A stretch of DNA of 64,000 nucleotides, taken from Ancrocorticia sp052089425 (GTDB lineage: Bacteria; Actinomycetota; Actinomycetes; Actinomycetales; Actinomycetaceae). The stretch is taken from positions 1-64,000 of the forward strand of contig NZ_JBQCZW010000012.1 of NCBI RefSeq assembly GCF_052089425.1. Reading direction: 5' to 3'. Every line of letters starts with the position of its first letter. Position 1 is the first letter of the stretch. The position numbers and the translations under genes were made by a program. Below, in pieces: positions 1-8,410 of the stretch. The notes beneath the pieces were generated by a model. It made no database searches and was not told where the DNA came from. It was given only the letters and a program-made list of their open reading frames with translations.

Positions 1-1729
1 CGCGGCGCGGGCCACGATCCTCGGAGATCTTGAGCTGGCGGCCCGATACGCGGGCTTCGGAGATACGCTCGCGCGTCTCATGGGACAGAGGCACGCCGAT
101 CTCCACGAGGGAGAATGACGGGTAAATATCGATCTGACCTAGGTCAGAACCACGAAGCCCACCCTCATGAGTGAGTGCACCCACGATAGCGCCGGGCTTG
201 ACGCGATCCTTGTGGCCAACTTCTACGCGGTAGCGTGTGGAGTTTTCCATCTGGCGTCCCCGTCCGCCGCGGTCACGGCCACGGCCGCCACGATCTCCAC
301 GATCGCCTCGTCCGCCACGATCTCCACGGCCACCGCGCTCATCGGCATCCACCGTGAGCTTCTCGGGTTCTTCACCCTTGACGGGGCCGGGATCGCGAAC
401 GCCAAGCGCCAGCAGCGCGAAGATGAGATCCTCGCGGGACATGGGCTCTGCGCCTTCCGGTGTATCGGCCATATCGAACTCTTGGAGAACATCGCGGTAT
501 ACGGAGAGGCGGCCATTGGCGTAGCGCGCGCGGGCAAGGCCCACGAGCTTCTCGGCGCGCAGCTTGGAAACCTCGGCAGGGGTGGGAAGCTCGATCTGAT
601 CCATGTGGGAGTTCGTCTGCTTCTCGATGCGGCGAAGGCGTGCGCGTTCCTTCGGGGTGACGAAGGTCAGTGATTCGCCAGTGCGCCCGGCGCGGCCCGT
701 ACGGCCGATGCGGTGCACGTAGGTATCGGTTTCGCGCGGAACATCGAAGTTCACCACAAGCCCGATGCGCTCCACGTCCAAACCACGTGCGGCAACGTCG
801 GTTGCCACGAGGACGTCAAGTGTGCCGTCCTTGAGGCGTTCAACGAGGCGCTCACGATCGCGCTGAGCAACGTCACCAGACAGGGCGGCGGTTGAGACGC
901 CGCGCGATCCGAGTTCGATGGCTAGATCCTCGGCGGTGGCGCGGGTGCGCACGAACACGAGGGCAGCATCGGCGTCCGTCACAGCGAGAACGCGGGAGAT
1001 GGCGCCGATCTTATGACGCTCCGGCACAACGGCGAAGGTCTGGTGAACGGTGGACACCGTGGAGGCGGGCCGCGAAATGGTGACGGCCTCCGGGTTGTTC
1101 ATGTGCTGATCGGCCACGCGACGAATCGCCGGGGGCATGGTGGCGGAGAACAGGGCGGAAACGCGTTCCTTCGGAAGCTTCGAGGCGATGGTTTCCACGT
1201 CCTCAGCGAAGCCCATACGAAGCATCTCATCGGCTTCGTCCAGCACGAAGTAGGTGACGTTCTCCAGCTTGAGGGCGCCACGGTCCATGAGGTCCATGAG
1301 GCGGCCCGGTGTGCCAACAACCACTTGTGCTCCACGCTCAAGGGCGCGCAGCTGAGGGGTGTAGGAGGAGCCGCCGTACACGGCAACAACGTTGAGATCG
1401 CGCGAGTGAGAGGCGAAATCTTCGATCGCTGCGGCGCCCTGCATGGCGAGTTCGCGGGTGGGGGCCAGCACGAGGGCCTGAACCCTGCGGGCATCTGGAT
1501 CCACGTGGGCCAGCAGGGGCAACCCGAAGGCGGCCGTCTTACCGGTTCCGGTTTGCGCAACGCCCACAACGTCGCGTCCCTCAAGGAGGAGCGGGATGGC
1601 CTTGGCCTGAACGGCCGTGGGATGCACGAATCCCATATCGTTGACCGCTTGCTGAAGATCGTCAGGAAGGCTGAGATCAGAGAAGGTGAGGTCGGTTGAA
1701 TTAATATCTGCGCCAGAGGCGTTTGTCAT
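1..1729 (-). CDS. deaD: DEAD-box ATP-dependent RNA helicase (3' end outside window)
   Basis: This is a cytoplasmic RNA helicase of the DeaD/CshA class, expected to remodel mRNA or ribosomal RNA, often in the cold. The reading frame starts at the ATG at 1729 and stays open to the left edge, so the C-terminus is missing. Reading the minus strand gives a Q motif near residues 34-41, Walker A AQTGTGKT at 58-65, DEAD at 164-167, SAT at 195-197 and a later HRIGRTGRAGR motif. After the helicase core come an Arg-Gly-rich linker and the beginning of a DbpA-like RNA-binding domain (YRVEVGHKDRVKPGAIVGAL). The family is certain; the exact orthologue (DeaD, CsdA or CshA) is not. It stands alone, facing away from the MFS gene only in sense of order, since both are on the minus strand. 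Confidence 0.95.
   Translation of the reverse strand, partial: MTNASGADINSTDLTFSDLSLPDDLQQAVNDMGFVHPTAVQAKAIPLLLEGRDVVGVAQTGTGKTAAFGLPLLAHVDPDARRVQALVLAPTRELAMQGAAAIEDFASHSRDLNVVAVYGGSSYTPQLRALERGAQVVVGTPGRLMDLMDRGALKLENVTYFVLDEADEMLRMGFAEDVETIASKLPKERVSALFSATMPPAIRRVADQHMNNPEAVTISRPASTVSTVHQTFAVVPERHKIGAISRVLAVTDADAALVFVRTRATAEDLAIELGSRGVSTAALSGDVAQRDRERLVERLKDGTLDVLVATDVAARGLDVERIGLVVNFDVPRETDTYVHRIGRTGRAGRTGESLTFVTPKERARLRRIEKQTNSHMDQIELPTPAEVSKLRAEKLVGLARARYANGRLSVYRDVLQEFDMADTPEGAEPMSREDLIFALLALGVRDPGPVKGEEPEKLTVDADERGGRGDRGGRGDRGDRGGRGRDRGGRGRQMENSTRYRVEVGHKDRVKPGAIVGALTHEGGLRGSDLGQIDIYPSFSLVEIGVPLSHETRERISEARVSGRQLKISEDRGPRR
254..337 (-). repeat. RGG/RGD repeat linker within the RNA helicase
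   Basis: Twenty-eight codons encode a near-periodic run of Arg-Gly-Gly, Arg-Gly-Asp and Arg-Gly-Arg units between the helicase core and the C-terminal RNA-binding domain. The DNA is correspondingly repetitive (recurrent CCACGATC and CCGCC units). RGG linkers are known to bind RNA non-specifically and to favour condensate formation. Such runs also tend to vary in copy number between strains. Confidence 0.85.
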
Positions 1730-1864
1730 GAATCTACTTTCACATTGGCCAGAACATGCCGCAGACACAAAACTCACAAGGGGCGACAAGAAACTGGGGG
1801 CGCTCGATGCGCCTCAAGAAGCATAGTGGCTCAAGACGCGCGAGTGCAGTATGAGATGGGCTAC

Positions 1865-3259
1865 TTAGTCCTCATCAAAGCTCGCAGCCAAGCGGGTTTC
1901 CTCGGCGCTTCCGGGTGCGGGCTGGGTGCGTCCAGAGATCAGGAAGCCCACAAAGATGACGAAGGTCATGAAGCCGATGGCCGCAGCGAAGGCGGGGGAC
2001 TGGGCGGGGAGAATCATGGCGTAGGCGATGCCTGAACCTGCCACTGCCAAGGATGCACCCAACGTATCGGAGATCTGGAGTGCTGAGGATGTGCGGCCCT
2101 GATTGGCCTGCGCGCTCATTGCCAACCCGTGCACGGTCATCGCTGGATAGGTCAGCCCGATTCCCAGCCCTGCGACTGTCCACGCGACCAGTACAGCGAG
2201 ACCGCTGACGCCAGCAAAGGCACCGGCGATCGACAGGGCAATCCCCAGCGTTTGAAGGCCCGTACCAATCACGGGAATGCGTGCCCGCCACACGGGCCCT
2301 GTCATGCGGCCCTGGACCCACGAGCCGGCTGCCCATGTGACCGAGCCGATTGTGAGAACCAAGCCGGCCTGAAATGGCCGCCAGCCGTGAACCTCTTGGA
2401 GAAGCAGTGGGAGGAATATCTCCACGCCAATGAAGGCTCCGTTGGCGATGCCGCGGATCAGAACCGTCGTGGGGAGTCCGCGGCGGGCCGTGAACGTGCC
2501 ATGGGGCAGAAGCGGGCGGGCGAAGAGAATCGTCCAAATGACGAGGGCCGCGATCGTGGCATAGACGGCCGCGTTGAAGGATTCGGGTTCGGCGCCGGAT
2601 AGGACTTGAAGGGCAGCGGCGCCCACCCCGGTTGCCACCGCGCAACCGACCGTCAAGCGGATATGCCCACCTTGAGGTGGCGTTGCCTCGTGCGGGATCT
2701 TCCGGGTGACCTTTACCAAGCTGGGGGCGGCCAGCAGGAGAATCACCGGCACGATTCCAAATACTAGCCGCCACGTGGTGTGTTCCACGATGAAGCCGGA
2801 GATAGCTGGCCCGATCAGCGAAGGGAGCACCCACGCTGCCGCGAATGCGGCGAAGAAGGCCGGTTGCCGGCTAGCTCGCACGCTCGAACCGACCAGCGTA
2901 TACAGAGGAACCACGCATAACCCGCCGCCCAGACCTTGGATCACGCGGCCCAGGACGAACAGTTCCATGGTTGGGGCAAACGTACACAGAGCCAGCCCCG
3001 CAGCGAACAGACCGATTCCCGTATAGAGGCACGTTTGTGGGCTGCGGTGATCGGACCACGGCCCGGCAAGAGCAGTTGTCATCAGCTGAGTTGCCAGAAC
3101 AACGCCCATCGCGAGCGCATACAGGTTTTGCCCGTCAAGTTCGCGCACAACGGTTGGCATGGCGGTGTTGACAGCAAGAGTTTCAAATGCGATCACGCTG
3201 ATCAGGCCAACGGATAGCCATAACAGCACGCGCTCCAACGCTGGGGAAATCTTTGCCAT
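1865..3259 (-). CDS. MFS transporter, DHA2-like drug/metabolite exporter
   Basis: This 464-residue polytopic membrane protein belongs to the major facilitator superfamily. The N-terminal stretch NTAMPTVVRELDG following the first membrane segment, the short GPWSDHRSPQ loop and the RVIQGLGGG segment resemble the proton-driven DHA2 exporters. I count at least twelve hydrophobic segments. I chose the ATG at 3259 because the protein then begins just before the first membrane helix and an AAGGA lies close upstream. An in-frame extension to 3358 would add 33 residues without helical character. The substrate cannot be read from sequence. The gene is monocistronic and divergent from aspS, and the 165 bases between them hold inverted repeats. 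Confidence 0.85.
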   Translation of the reverse strand: MAKISPALERVLLWLSVGLISVIAFETLAVNTAMPTVVRELDGQNLYALAMGVVLATQLMTTALAGPWSDHRSPQTCLYTGIGLFAAGLALCTFAPTMELFVLGRVIQGLGGGLCVVPLYTLVGSSVRASRQPAFFAAFAAAWVLPSLIGPAISGFIVEHTTWRLVFGIVPVILLLAAPSLVKVTRKIPHEATPPQGGHIRLTVGCAVATGVGAAALQVLSGAEPESFNAAVYATIAALVIWTILFARPLLPHGTFTARRGLPTTVLIRGIANGAFIGVEIFLPLLLQEVHGWRPFQAGLVLTIGSVTWAAGSWVQGRMTGPVWRARIPVIGTGLQTLGIALSIAGAFAGVSGLAVLVAWTVAGLGIGLTYPAMTVHGLAMSAQANQGRTSSALQISDTLGASLAVAGSGIAYAMILPAQSPAFAAAIGFMTFVIFVGFLISGRTQPAPGSAEETRLAASFDED

Positions 3260-3284
3260 ATTCCTTATCGTAACCACGCGTGCC

Positions 3285-3324
3285 TGTGTGAGAAGCACCG
3301 CGAACGAAGCGGTTTGGTCACACA
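3285..3324. promoter_or_regulatory. Nested inverted repeat between the MFS gene and aspS
   Basis: TGTGTGA (3285-3291) pairs perfectly with TCACACA (3318-3324). Inside it ACCGC (3297-3301) pairs with GCGGT (3309-3313) around a seven-base loop. The right arm overlaps a possible aspS -35 (TTGGTC, 3314-3319; TAGCAT at 3336-3341 with a 16-base spacer). It could be an operator for the MFS exporter or a leader hairpin of the MFS transcript. The function is not known. Confidence 0.45.
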
Positions 3325-3353
3325 CGAGGCGGGAGTAGCATAAAAGGGTGATC

Positions 3354-3396
3354 CTCACTCGTCTCGTGAGAATCTGGAGCCCGCTCGTCTCGCGGG
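3354..3396 (+). promoter_or_regulatory. Twin hairpins with identical loops in the aspS 5' leader
   Basis: Two five-base-pair hairpins follow each other 26 bases apart: CTCAC-TCGTCTC-GTGAG (3354-3370) and CCCGC-TCGTCTC-GCGGG (3380-3396). The stems differ but each is perfectly complementary, and the seven-base loop is the same. They lie 30-70 bases upstream of the aspS GTG, inside the probable 5' untranslated region. A T-box is not supported because I find no specifier domain or TGGN antiterminator bulge. Confidence 0.5.
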
Positions 3397-3424
3397 TGAT
3401 ATATCAAAGAGAAAGAGGTACAGC

Positions 3425-5203
3425 GTGCTTCGCACCAGAAACGCCGGATCGTTGCGTTCTGCCGATATTGGCACAACAGTGACCCTCACCGGATGGGTTG
3501 ACCGCCGCCGCGATCATGGCGGCATCGCCTTCATCGATCTGCGTGACGCCACTGGCATCGCACAAATCACCATTCGTGAAGAGGTTGCTCACGAGCTGCG
3601 CAATGAATACTGCGTCCGCGTGACAGGCATTGTCCGCGAGCGCCCGGAAGGCAACGCCAACGCTGCGCTGCCCACCGGCGAAATCGAGGTTGAATCGGAC
3701 GATGTTGAGGTTCTCAACCCGTCAGCTCCGCTTCCCTTCCAAGTTTCTCAGCACGCCGAGGATGGCGGTCAGGTAGGCGAGGACGTCCGCCTGAAGTACC
3801 GCTACCTAGATCTGCGCCGCGCCCCTGAGCAGCACGCCATCAGGCTGCGCCACAAGGTTTCTCAGGCCGCCCGGAAGGTATTGGACACTCACGATTTCGT
3901 TGAGGTGGAGACCCCAACCCTGACGCGTTCCACTCCTGAAGGTGCTCGCGACTTCCTTGTACCAGCACGCCTGAGCCCAGGTTCGTGGTACGCGCTGCCC
4001 CAATCTCCGCAGCTTTTCAAGCAGCTGCTCATGGTGGGTGGCATGGAACGCTACTACCAGATCGCTCGCTGCTATCGCGATGAGGATTTCCGTGCAGACC
4101 GCCAGCCCGAGTTCACTCAGCTGGACGTTGAGATGTCCTTCGTGGATCAGGACGATGTCATTTCTGTGTCCGAGGCTATCCTCAAGGACGTGTGGAGCCT
4201 GATCGGATATGAGATCCAGACGCCGATCCCGCGCATCACCTTCAAGGATGCCATGGAGCGGTTCGGCTCAGATAAGCCGGATCTGCGCTTCGGCTACGAG
4301 CTGGTGGATCTGTCCGAGTTCTTTGCGAACACGCCGTTCCGGCTGTTCCAGCAGGAGTACGTGGGTGCCGTTGTGATGCCGGGAGGCGCCTCCCAGCCAC
4401 GCCGTACCTTCGACAAGTGGCAGGAATGGGCGCGCGCCCGCGGCGCCAAGGGACTGGCCTACGTCACGATTGCGGAGGATGGCACCCTCGGCGGTCCTGT
4501 GTCCAAGAACATCTCCGATTCTGAGCGCGAGGGACTCGCTGCCACCACCGGCGCCAACCCCGGGGATTGCATTTTCTTCGCAGCCGGTGAGCCAACTTCT
4601 TCCCGCGAGCTGCTGGGTGCAGCACGCTTGGAGATTGGCCAGCGCTGCGGCCTCATTGATCCAGATGACTGGGCCTTCACGTGGGTTGTGGACGCTCCAC
4701 TGTTCAAGCCATCCGGTGCAGCTAAGGCCGAAGGCGATGTGGCACTTGGACACTCGGCGTGGACCGCCGTGCACCACGCCTTCACTTCCCCGAAGCCCGA
4801 GTGCTTGGATACCTTCGATACCGATCCGGGCAACGCTTTGGCCTATGCCTATGACATCGTGTGCAACGGCAACGAAATTGGCGGTGGCTCTATCCGTATC
4901 CATCGCCGCGATATCCAAGAGCGCGTGTTCAAGGTGATGGGCTTGACTCAGGATGAGGCGCAGGAGAAGTTCGGCTTCCTCCTGAATGCCTTCCAGTACG
5001 GCGCACCGCCCCACGGCGGAATCGCATTCGGCTGGGACCGCATCGTGTCCCTCCTGACGAAGGCACCGTCCATCCGCGACGTCATCGCCTTCCCGAAGAT
5101 CGGCAACGGCTGGGATCCTCTCACCGATGCTCCGGCCGCCATTACGCCAGAGCAGCGTAAGGAAGCCGGCGTGGATGCGAAAGCCAAGGCTCCCACAGAG
5201 TGA
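3425..5203 (+). CDS. aspS: Aspartate--tRNA ligase
   Basis: This class II aminoacyl-tRNA synthetase charges tRNA-Asp in the cytoplasm. At 592 residues it has the normal bacterial length. It shows an N-terminal OB-fold anticodon-binding domain (TLTGWVDRRRDHGGIAFIDLRD), motif 2 with RCYRDEDFRADRQPEF, the bacterial GAD insertion in the middle and motif 3 near the C-terminus (AFGWDRIVSLL, followed by SIRDVIAFPK). The start is the GTG at 3425 after AAAGAGG. Whether it also mischarges tRNA-Asn, as in many actinobacteria using GatCAB, cannot be judged here. The next gene starts within its stop codon. Confidence 0.98.
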   Translation: MLRTRNAGSLRSADIGTTVTLTGWVDRRRDHGGIAFIDLRDATGIAQITIREEVAHELRNEYCVRVTGIVRERPEGNANAALPTGEIEVESDDVEVLNPSAPLPFQVSQHAEDGGQVGEDVRLKYRYLDLRRAPEQHAIRLRHKVSQAARKVLDTHDFVEVETPTLTRSTPEGARDFLVPARLSPGSWYALPQSPQLFKQLLMVGGMERYYQIARCYRDEDFRADRQPEFTQLDVEMSFVDQDDVISVSEAILKDVWSLIGYEIQTPIPRITFKDAMERFGSDKPDLRFGYELVDLSEFFANTPFRLFQQEYVGAVVMPGGASQPRRTFDKWQEWARARGAKGLAYVTIAEDGTLGGPVSKNISDSEREGLAATTGANPGDCIFFAAGEPTSSRELLGAARLEIGQRCGLIDPDDWAFTWVVDAPLFKPSGAAKAEGDVALGHSAWTAVHHAFTSPKPECLDTFDTDPGNALAYAYDIVCNGNEIGGGSIRIHRRDIQERVFKVMGLTQDEAQEKFGFLLNAFQYGAPPHGGIAFGWDRIVSLLTKAPSIRDVIAFPKIGNGWDPLTDAPAAITPEQRKEAGVDAKAKAPTE

Positions 5204-5919
5204 GTGAGGTTTGGGGGTGTGGGTCTGTCTTCTGGCAGGCCCACACTGCTTCGTTGGACGGTGAGGAGCTTCTGAGGGTTGAGGAGGTGGAGGCCGCCGT
5301 CGTCGTCGTGAAAAAACCGGACGGACGCGTCGAGCTTCTCGCCCACGGAAATCCACAACTCCTCCCTCATGTTCTGGACAATGCTCGAATCTCGGGTATT
5401 CCAGCGCCTACGTGGGCGATGCTCACGCGTGGAATACCACTGACGAAGGAGCTGCGCGCGTGGCTTCCGCCGAACTGGGGTAACTTGTGGGACTACTACT
5501 GGACGCGTGAACCGCTGGCCCCGCACCCGTGGGCTAGGGACGTTCACCGCATCACGGCCCAGGACGCGCGTCCGATCGTCACGGTGGCCAACCCGCTCAG
5601 CGAGGCCTTCGAGGATTTCGAGGGATATCGCTGGTACGGACTCACCAGTGATGGCACACTCGCCAGTGTGCTGGGCGCCAAGGACGAGCCGACGGGCGCC
5701 GTGTACATCGGCGGACTCGGCACTCTTCCGGAGTACCGCGGGCGAGGCTTTGGCGGAGCCATCATGACGGGTGTGACAGCGAACGAGCTACAAACCCATC
5801 ATCTCCTGAACTTCGGTATGTGGGCGGAGAATCCGGCGCGAACCCTGTACGAATCACTCGGATACGTCCACGGAGGCGCCCAAATTATCGCCGATTCCGA
5901 ACCGTTTGGACCACACTAG
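5200..5919 (+). CDS. GNAT-family N-acetyltransferase
   Basis: This is a soluble acetyltransferase of the GNAT fold with the acetyl-CoA binding signature YRGRGFGGAIM in the C-terminal third, preceded by the beta-strand VYIGGLGTLPE. The C-terminal ENPARTLYESLGYVHGG is also typical of the family. The N-terminal half, with WGNLWDYYWTREPL, is family-specific and its acceptor substrate is unknown. The GTG at 5200 overlaps the aspS stop; a GTG about 90 bases downstream, after GAGGAG, is also possible, so the first 20-30 residues are uncertain. The position between aspS and rarA suggests co-transcription only. Confidence 0.8.
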   Translation: MSEVWGCGSVFWQAHTASLDGEELLRVEEVEAAVVVVKKPDGRVELLAHGNPQLLPHVLDNARISGIPAPTWAMLTRGIPLTKELRAWLPPNWGNLWDYYWTREPLAPHPWARDVHRITAQDARPIVTVANPLSEAFEDFEGYRWYGLTSDGTLASVLGAKDEPTGAVYIGGLGTLPEYRGRGFGGAIMTGVTANELQTHHLLNFGMWAENPARTLYESLGYVHGGAQIIADSEPFGPH

Positions 5920-5923
5920 AACC

Positions 5924-7276
5924 ATGGACCTTTTTGAGAGCCTAGGAACGGACAACCAGGGCGTTCCCACGGGGGAACACGGGCCGCTGGCCGTGCGTAT
6001 GCGGCCGCGCACGCTGGACGAGGTGGTGGGCCAAGATCATATTCTGGCGGCCGGGTCACCGATGCGCCGCCTCATGGACCCGGAGGGAAGCGTGCCATCC
6101 TCCGTGTTTTTGTGGGGACCTCCCGGCACGGGAAAAACCACGCTGGCCTACTTGATCGCGCGTGCCGGCGAAAGGCACTTTGAGGAAGTATCCGCCGTAT
6201 CTGCGGGAGTCAAGGAGATTCGTGCCGTCATCTCCACGGCACGCCACAGGCTCTCCACGCAGGGTGAAGAAACCGTGCTGTTCATCGATGAGGTGCACCG
6301 TTTCTCGAAAACACAGCAGGATGCGCTCCTACCCGCTGTTGAAAACGGATGGGTGATCCTTGTGGCTGCGACCACCGAGAATCCGGCGTTTTCTGTGGTC
6401 TCGCCCCTTCTATCACGTTCTCTTCTTATTACGCTCCATGGGCTGGAGGATGCCGATGTGCGGGAACTCGTAGAACGCGCGCTTGCGGACGAACGGGGGC
6501 TCGCAGGCCGATTCGAGCTGGAGGAAGGCGCTGAGGATAACCTCGTGCGCATCGCGGGGCAGGACGGGCGGCGATCGCTGACCCTCTTGGAGGCGGCTGC
6601 TGACGGGGCACGCTCGCGCGGATCAACAACCATCGAGGTTGAGGACATTGCGCAGGCCGCTGACGGGGCCACCGTGCGCTACGATCGCGCCGGCGATCAT
6701 CACTATGACGTGATTTCCGCGTTCATCAAGTCCATTCGTGGATCGAACGTGGATGCCGCCATGCACTATCTGGCGCGAATGCTGGCGGCGGGGGAGGATC
6801 CGCGATTCATTGCCCGGCGCATCATGATCTCCGCGGCAGAGGACGTGGGTATGGCCGATCCCTCCGCCCTCCAAACCGCCACGGCTGCGGCTCAGGCGGT
6901 TGCGCTGGTTGGCATGCCTGAGGCGCGCATCATTCTGGCAGAAGCCGTGGTGCACCTCGCAACGGCCCCCAAATCCAACCGTGCGTATAACGCTATCAAC
7001 GCCGCGATGGCCGATGTTCAAGCCGGCAAGCTGGCCCCGGTGCCGCTGCCCCTGCGCAACGATGACTTCGCTGGGGCGAAGGATCTGGGGTATAAGGACG
7101 GATACAAGTACGCCCACGATTATGAGGGCGGCGTGGCCCAGATGGAGTTCATGCCCGAAGGCCTGGAAAACACCCGCTACTACGAACCGACGGACCGTGG
7201 ATACGAAGCGAACGTCACACAGCGGCTGGGGCGCATACGCCGTGTTCTGGACGGCAGTGATGGTAGTCTTGGCTAG
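5924..7276 (+). CDS. rarA: Replication-associated recombination protein A (AAA+ ATPase)
   Basis: RarA (MgsA) is a clamp-loader-like AAA+ ATPase that acts at stalled replication forks. The 450-residue product has Walker A GPPGTGKT at residues 65-72, Walker B LFIDEVHRF around 119-127, a sensor 1 region (AATTENPAF) and the C-terminal tetramerisation region ending with KDGYKYAHDYEGG. I start it at the ATG at 5924; an in-frame TTG at 5906 would overlap the upstream gene and add six residues. It follows the acetyltransferase gene by a few bases. Assignment is firm. Confidence 0.95.
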   Translation: MDLFESLGTDNQGVPTGEHGPLAVRMRPRTLDEVVGQDHILAAGSPMRRLMDPEGSVPSSVFLWGPPGTGKTTLAYLIARAGERHFEEVSAVSAGVKEIRAVISTARHRLSTQGEETVLFIDEVHRFSKTQQDALLPAVENGWVILVAATTENPAFSVVSPLLSRSLLITLHGLEDADVRELVERALADERGLAGRFELEEGAEDNLVRIAGQDGRRSLTLLEAAADGARSRGSTTIEVEDIAQAADGATVRYDRAGDHHYDVISAFIKSIRGSNVDAAMHYLARMLAAGEDPRFIARRIMISAAEDVGMADPSALQTATAAAQAVALVGMPEARIILAEAVVHLATAPKSNRAYNAINAAMADVQAGKLAPVPLPLRNDDFAGAKDLGYKDGYKYAHDYEGGVAQMEFMPEGLENTRYYEPTDRGYEANVTQRLGRIRRVLDGSDGSLG

Positions 7277-7283
7277 CTACCCT

Positions 7284-7331
7284 GGGGCCTTAGCCAATTG
7301 AGTTGGCCCCGCAGCCCGTCCGCAGCGGACG
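7284..7331 (+). promoter_or_regulatory. Tandem hairpins in the rpsD leader
   Basis: GGGGCC (7284-7289) pairs with GGCCCC (7305-7310), and CGTCCG (7317-7322) pairs with CGGACG (7326-7331) around CAG. They fill most of the 85 bases between rarA and rpsD. No T-run follows the first stem, so it is a weak terminator at best. A leader that lets S4 control its own mRNA is a reasonable idea but unproven. Confidence 0.45.
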
Positions 7332-7361
7332 TGGTTGTGCACATAATTCGACAGGAGATTC

Positions 7362-7985
7362 ATGTCTGCAAGCAACCGTAACCGCAAGCAGGTGCGCCAG
7401 TCGCGCGCACTCGGCCTAGCTCTGACCCCGAAGGCTGAGCGCTACATGCAGCGCCGCCCCTACCGTCCGGGTGAACACGGCCGTGGCCGCACCAAGGATT
7501 CGGACTACTCGGTCCGTCTGAAGGAAAAGCAGCGCCTGCGTGCACAGTACGGCATTCGCGAAGCGCAGATGCGCCGCGTATGGGAAGAGGCTCGCCGCCA
7601 GGACGGCCTGTCCGGTGAGAACCTCGTTGAGCTTCTTGAAATGCGCCTAGACGCCCTCGTGCTTCGTGCAGGCTTTGCCCGCACCACGGCTCAGGCCCGT
7701 CAGACCGTTGTTCACCGCCACATTCTGGTTGATGGACAGATCGTTGACCGCCCGTCCTTCCGCGTGAAGCCCGGTCAGGTTGTTCAGGTCAAGGCCCGCT
7801 CACAGGCCTCATCCCAATTCCTCATGGCCGCCGAGGGTGTTCATCGCGACGTTCTGCCCAAGGTTCCGGAATACTTGGATGTTGAGCTGGAGAAGCTGAA
7901 GTTCACGTTGGTTCGCCGCCCGAAGCGTGTTGAGGTCCCCGTGACCTGCGATGTCCAGATGGTCGTCGAGCACTACTCGCGCTAA
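7362..7985 (+). CDS. rpsD: 30S ribosomal protein S4
   Basis: S4 is a primary 16S rRNA-binding protein of the small subunit. The 207-residue product has the basic N-terminal region and an S4 RNA-binding domain around residues 95-160 (RLDALVLRAGFARTTAQARQTV, then HILVDGQIV). The ATG at 7362 follows AGGAG. As often in actinobacteria it is not in the rpsK-rpoA cluster but alone, with a leader containing two hairpins and its own strong terminator just after the stop. The N-terminus lacks the four-cysteine zinc motif seen in some S4 proteins. Confidence 0.97.
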   Translation: MSASNRNRKQVRQSRALGLALTPKAERYMQRRPYRPGEHGRGRTKDSDYSVRLKEKQRLRAQYGIREAQMRRVWEEARRQDGLSGENLVELLEMRLDALVLRAGFARTTAQARQTVVHRHILVDGQIVDRPSFRVKPGQVVQVKARSQASSQFLMAAEGVHRDVLPKVPEYLDVELEKLKFTLVRRPKRVEVPVTCDVQMVVEHYSR

Positions 7986-7997
7986 TCAGCACAATGA

Positions 7998-8027
7998 GAA
8001 CGCGCCCTCCGGGGCGCGTTCTTGCTT
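7998..8027 (+). terminator. Rho-independent terminator after rpsD
   Basis: GAACGCGCCC (7998-8007) pairs with GGGCGCGTTC (8012-8021) around a four-base loop, followed by TTGCTT. The ten-base-pair stem is perfect and starts 12 bases after the rpsD stop codon, although the T-run is short and broken. Confidence 0.8.
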
Positions 8028-8040
8028 ACTGGAGGATATT

Positions 8041-8403
8041 GTGGAAATTACGCTTGGTGGCATCGCTGGCATCATCGCCGCCGTTGCCTTTGTTGCCCTT
8101 GTGATCGCACTGATTCGGCCGATCGCCAAACTTTCGGGAGTTGTTGACCAACTCGCCAATACCGTCAGCCAGATAACTGATCACACGCTGCCCGCAATTG
8201 ATGAGGCGGCCCAGACAGTTCGTGATGCGAACGGCCAGCTAGCACGCGTGGACACCATCACGGCGGCTGCGGCACGCACGGCGGAGGACGTTTCGGCCCT
8301 CACCACGCTGGTGAGCTCCACGATCGCCGCACCTATCTTGGCCGTCCGCAAGGCAACGAACAAGGTAAAATCTGCTTTCGGTAACAAGACCCACGAGGAC
8401 TGA
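8041..8403 (+). CDS. DUF948 single-pass membrane protein
   Basis: This 120-residue protein has one N-terminal membrane helix (residues about 5-27, GGIAGIIAAVAFVALVIALI) followed by a long polar helix rich in Ala, Thr, Val and Asp, as in DUF948 proteins. The GTG at 8041 follows GGAGG, which fixes the start. DUF948 genes are commonly found between rpsD and alaS in actinobacteria, and that is the arrangement here. Its function is not established. A coiled-coil partner role at the membrane is only an inference from shape. Confidence 0.8.
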   Translation: MEITLGGIAGIIAAVAFVALVIALIRPIAKLSGVVDQLANTVSQITDHTLPAIDEAAQTVRDANGQLARVDTITAAAARTAEDVSALTTLVSSTIAAPILAVRKATNKVKSAFGNKTHED

Positions 8404-8410
8404 GGTACAC

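Noticed and set aside
254..337. CRISPR or satellite repeat
   Set aside because: The repetition is explained by the RGG linker coded in frame within the helicase gene.
1013..1699. Long plus-strand open frame opposite the RNA helicase
   Set aside because: It is the antisense shadow of well conserved helicase motifs and has no recognisable protein features.
3340..3424. T-box riboswitch ahead of aspS
   Set aside because: There are hairpins, but no specifier loop, T-box sequence or TGGN bulge.
4268..5356. Long minus-strand open frame within aspS
   Set aside because: It lies opposite AspRS motifs and has Arg/His-rich composition without any known family.
7284..7310. Intrinsic terminator of rarA
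   Set aside because: The stem is good but no T-run follows, so I list it as a leader hairpin instead.
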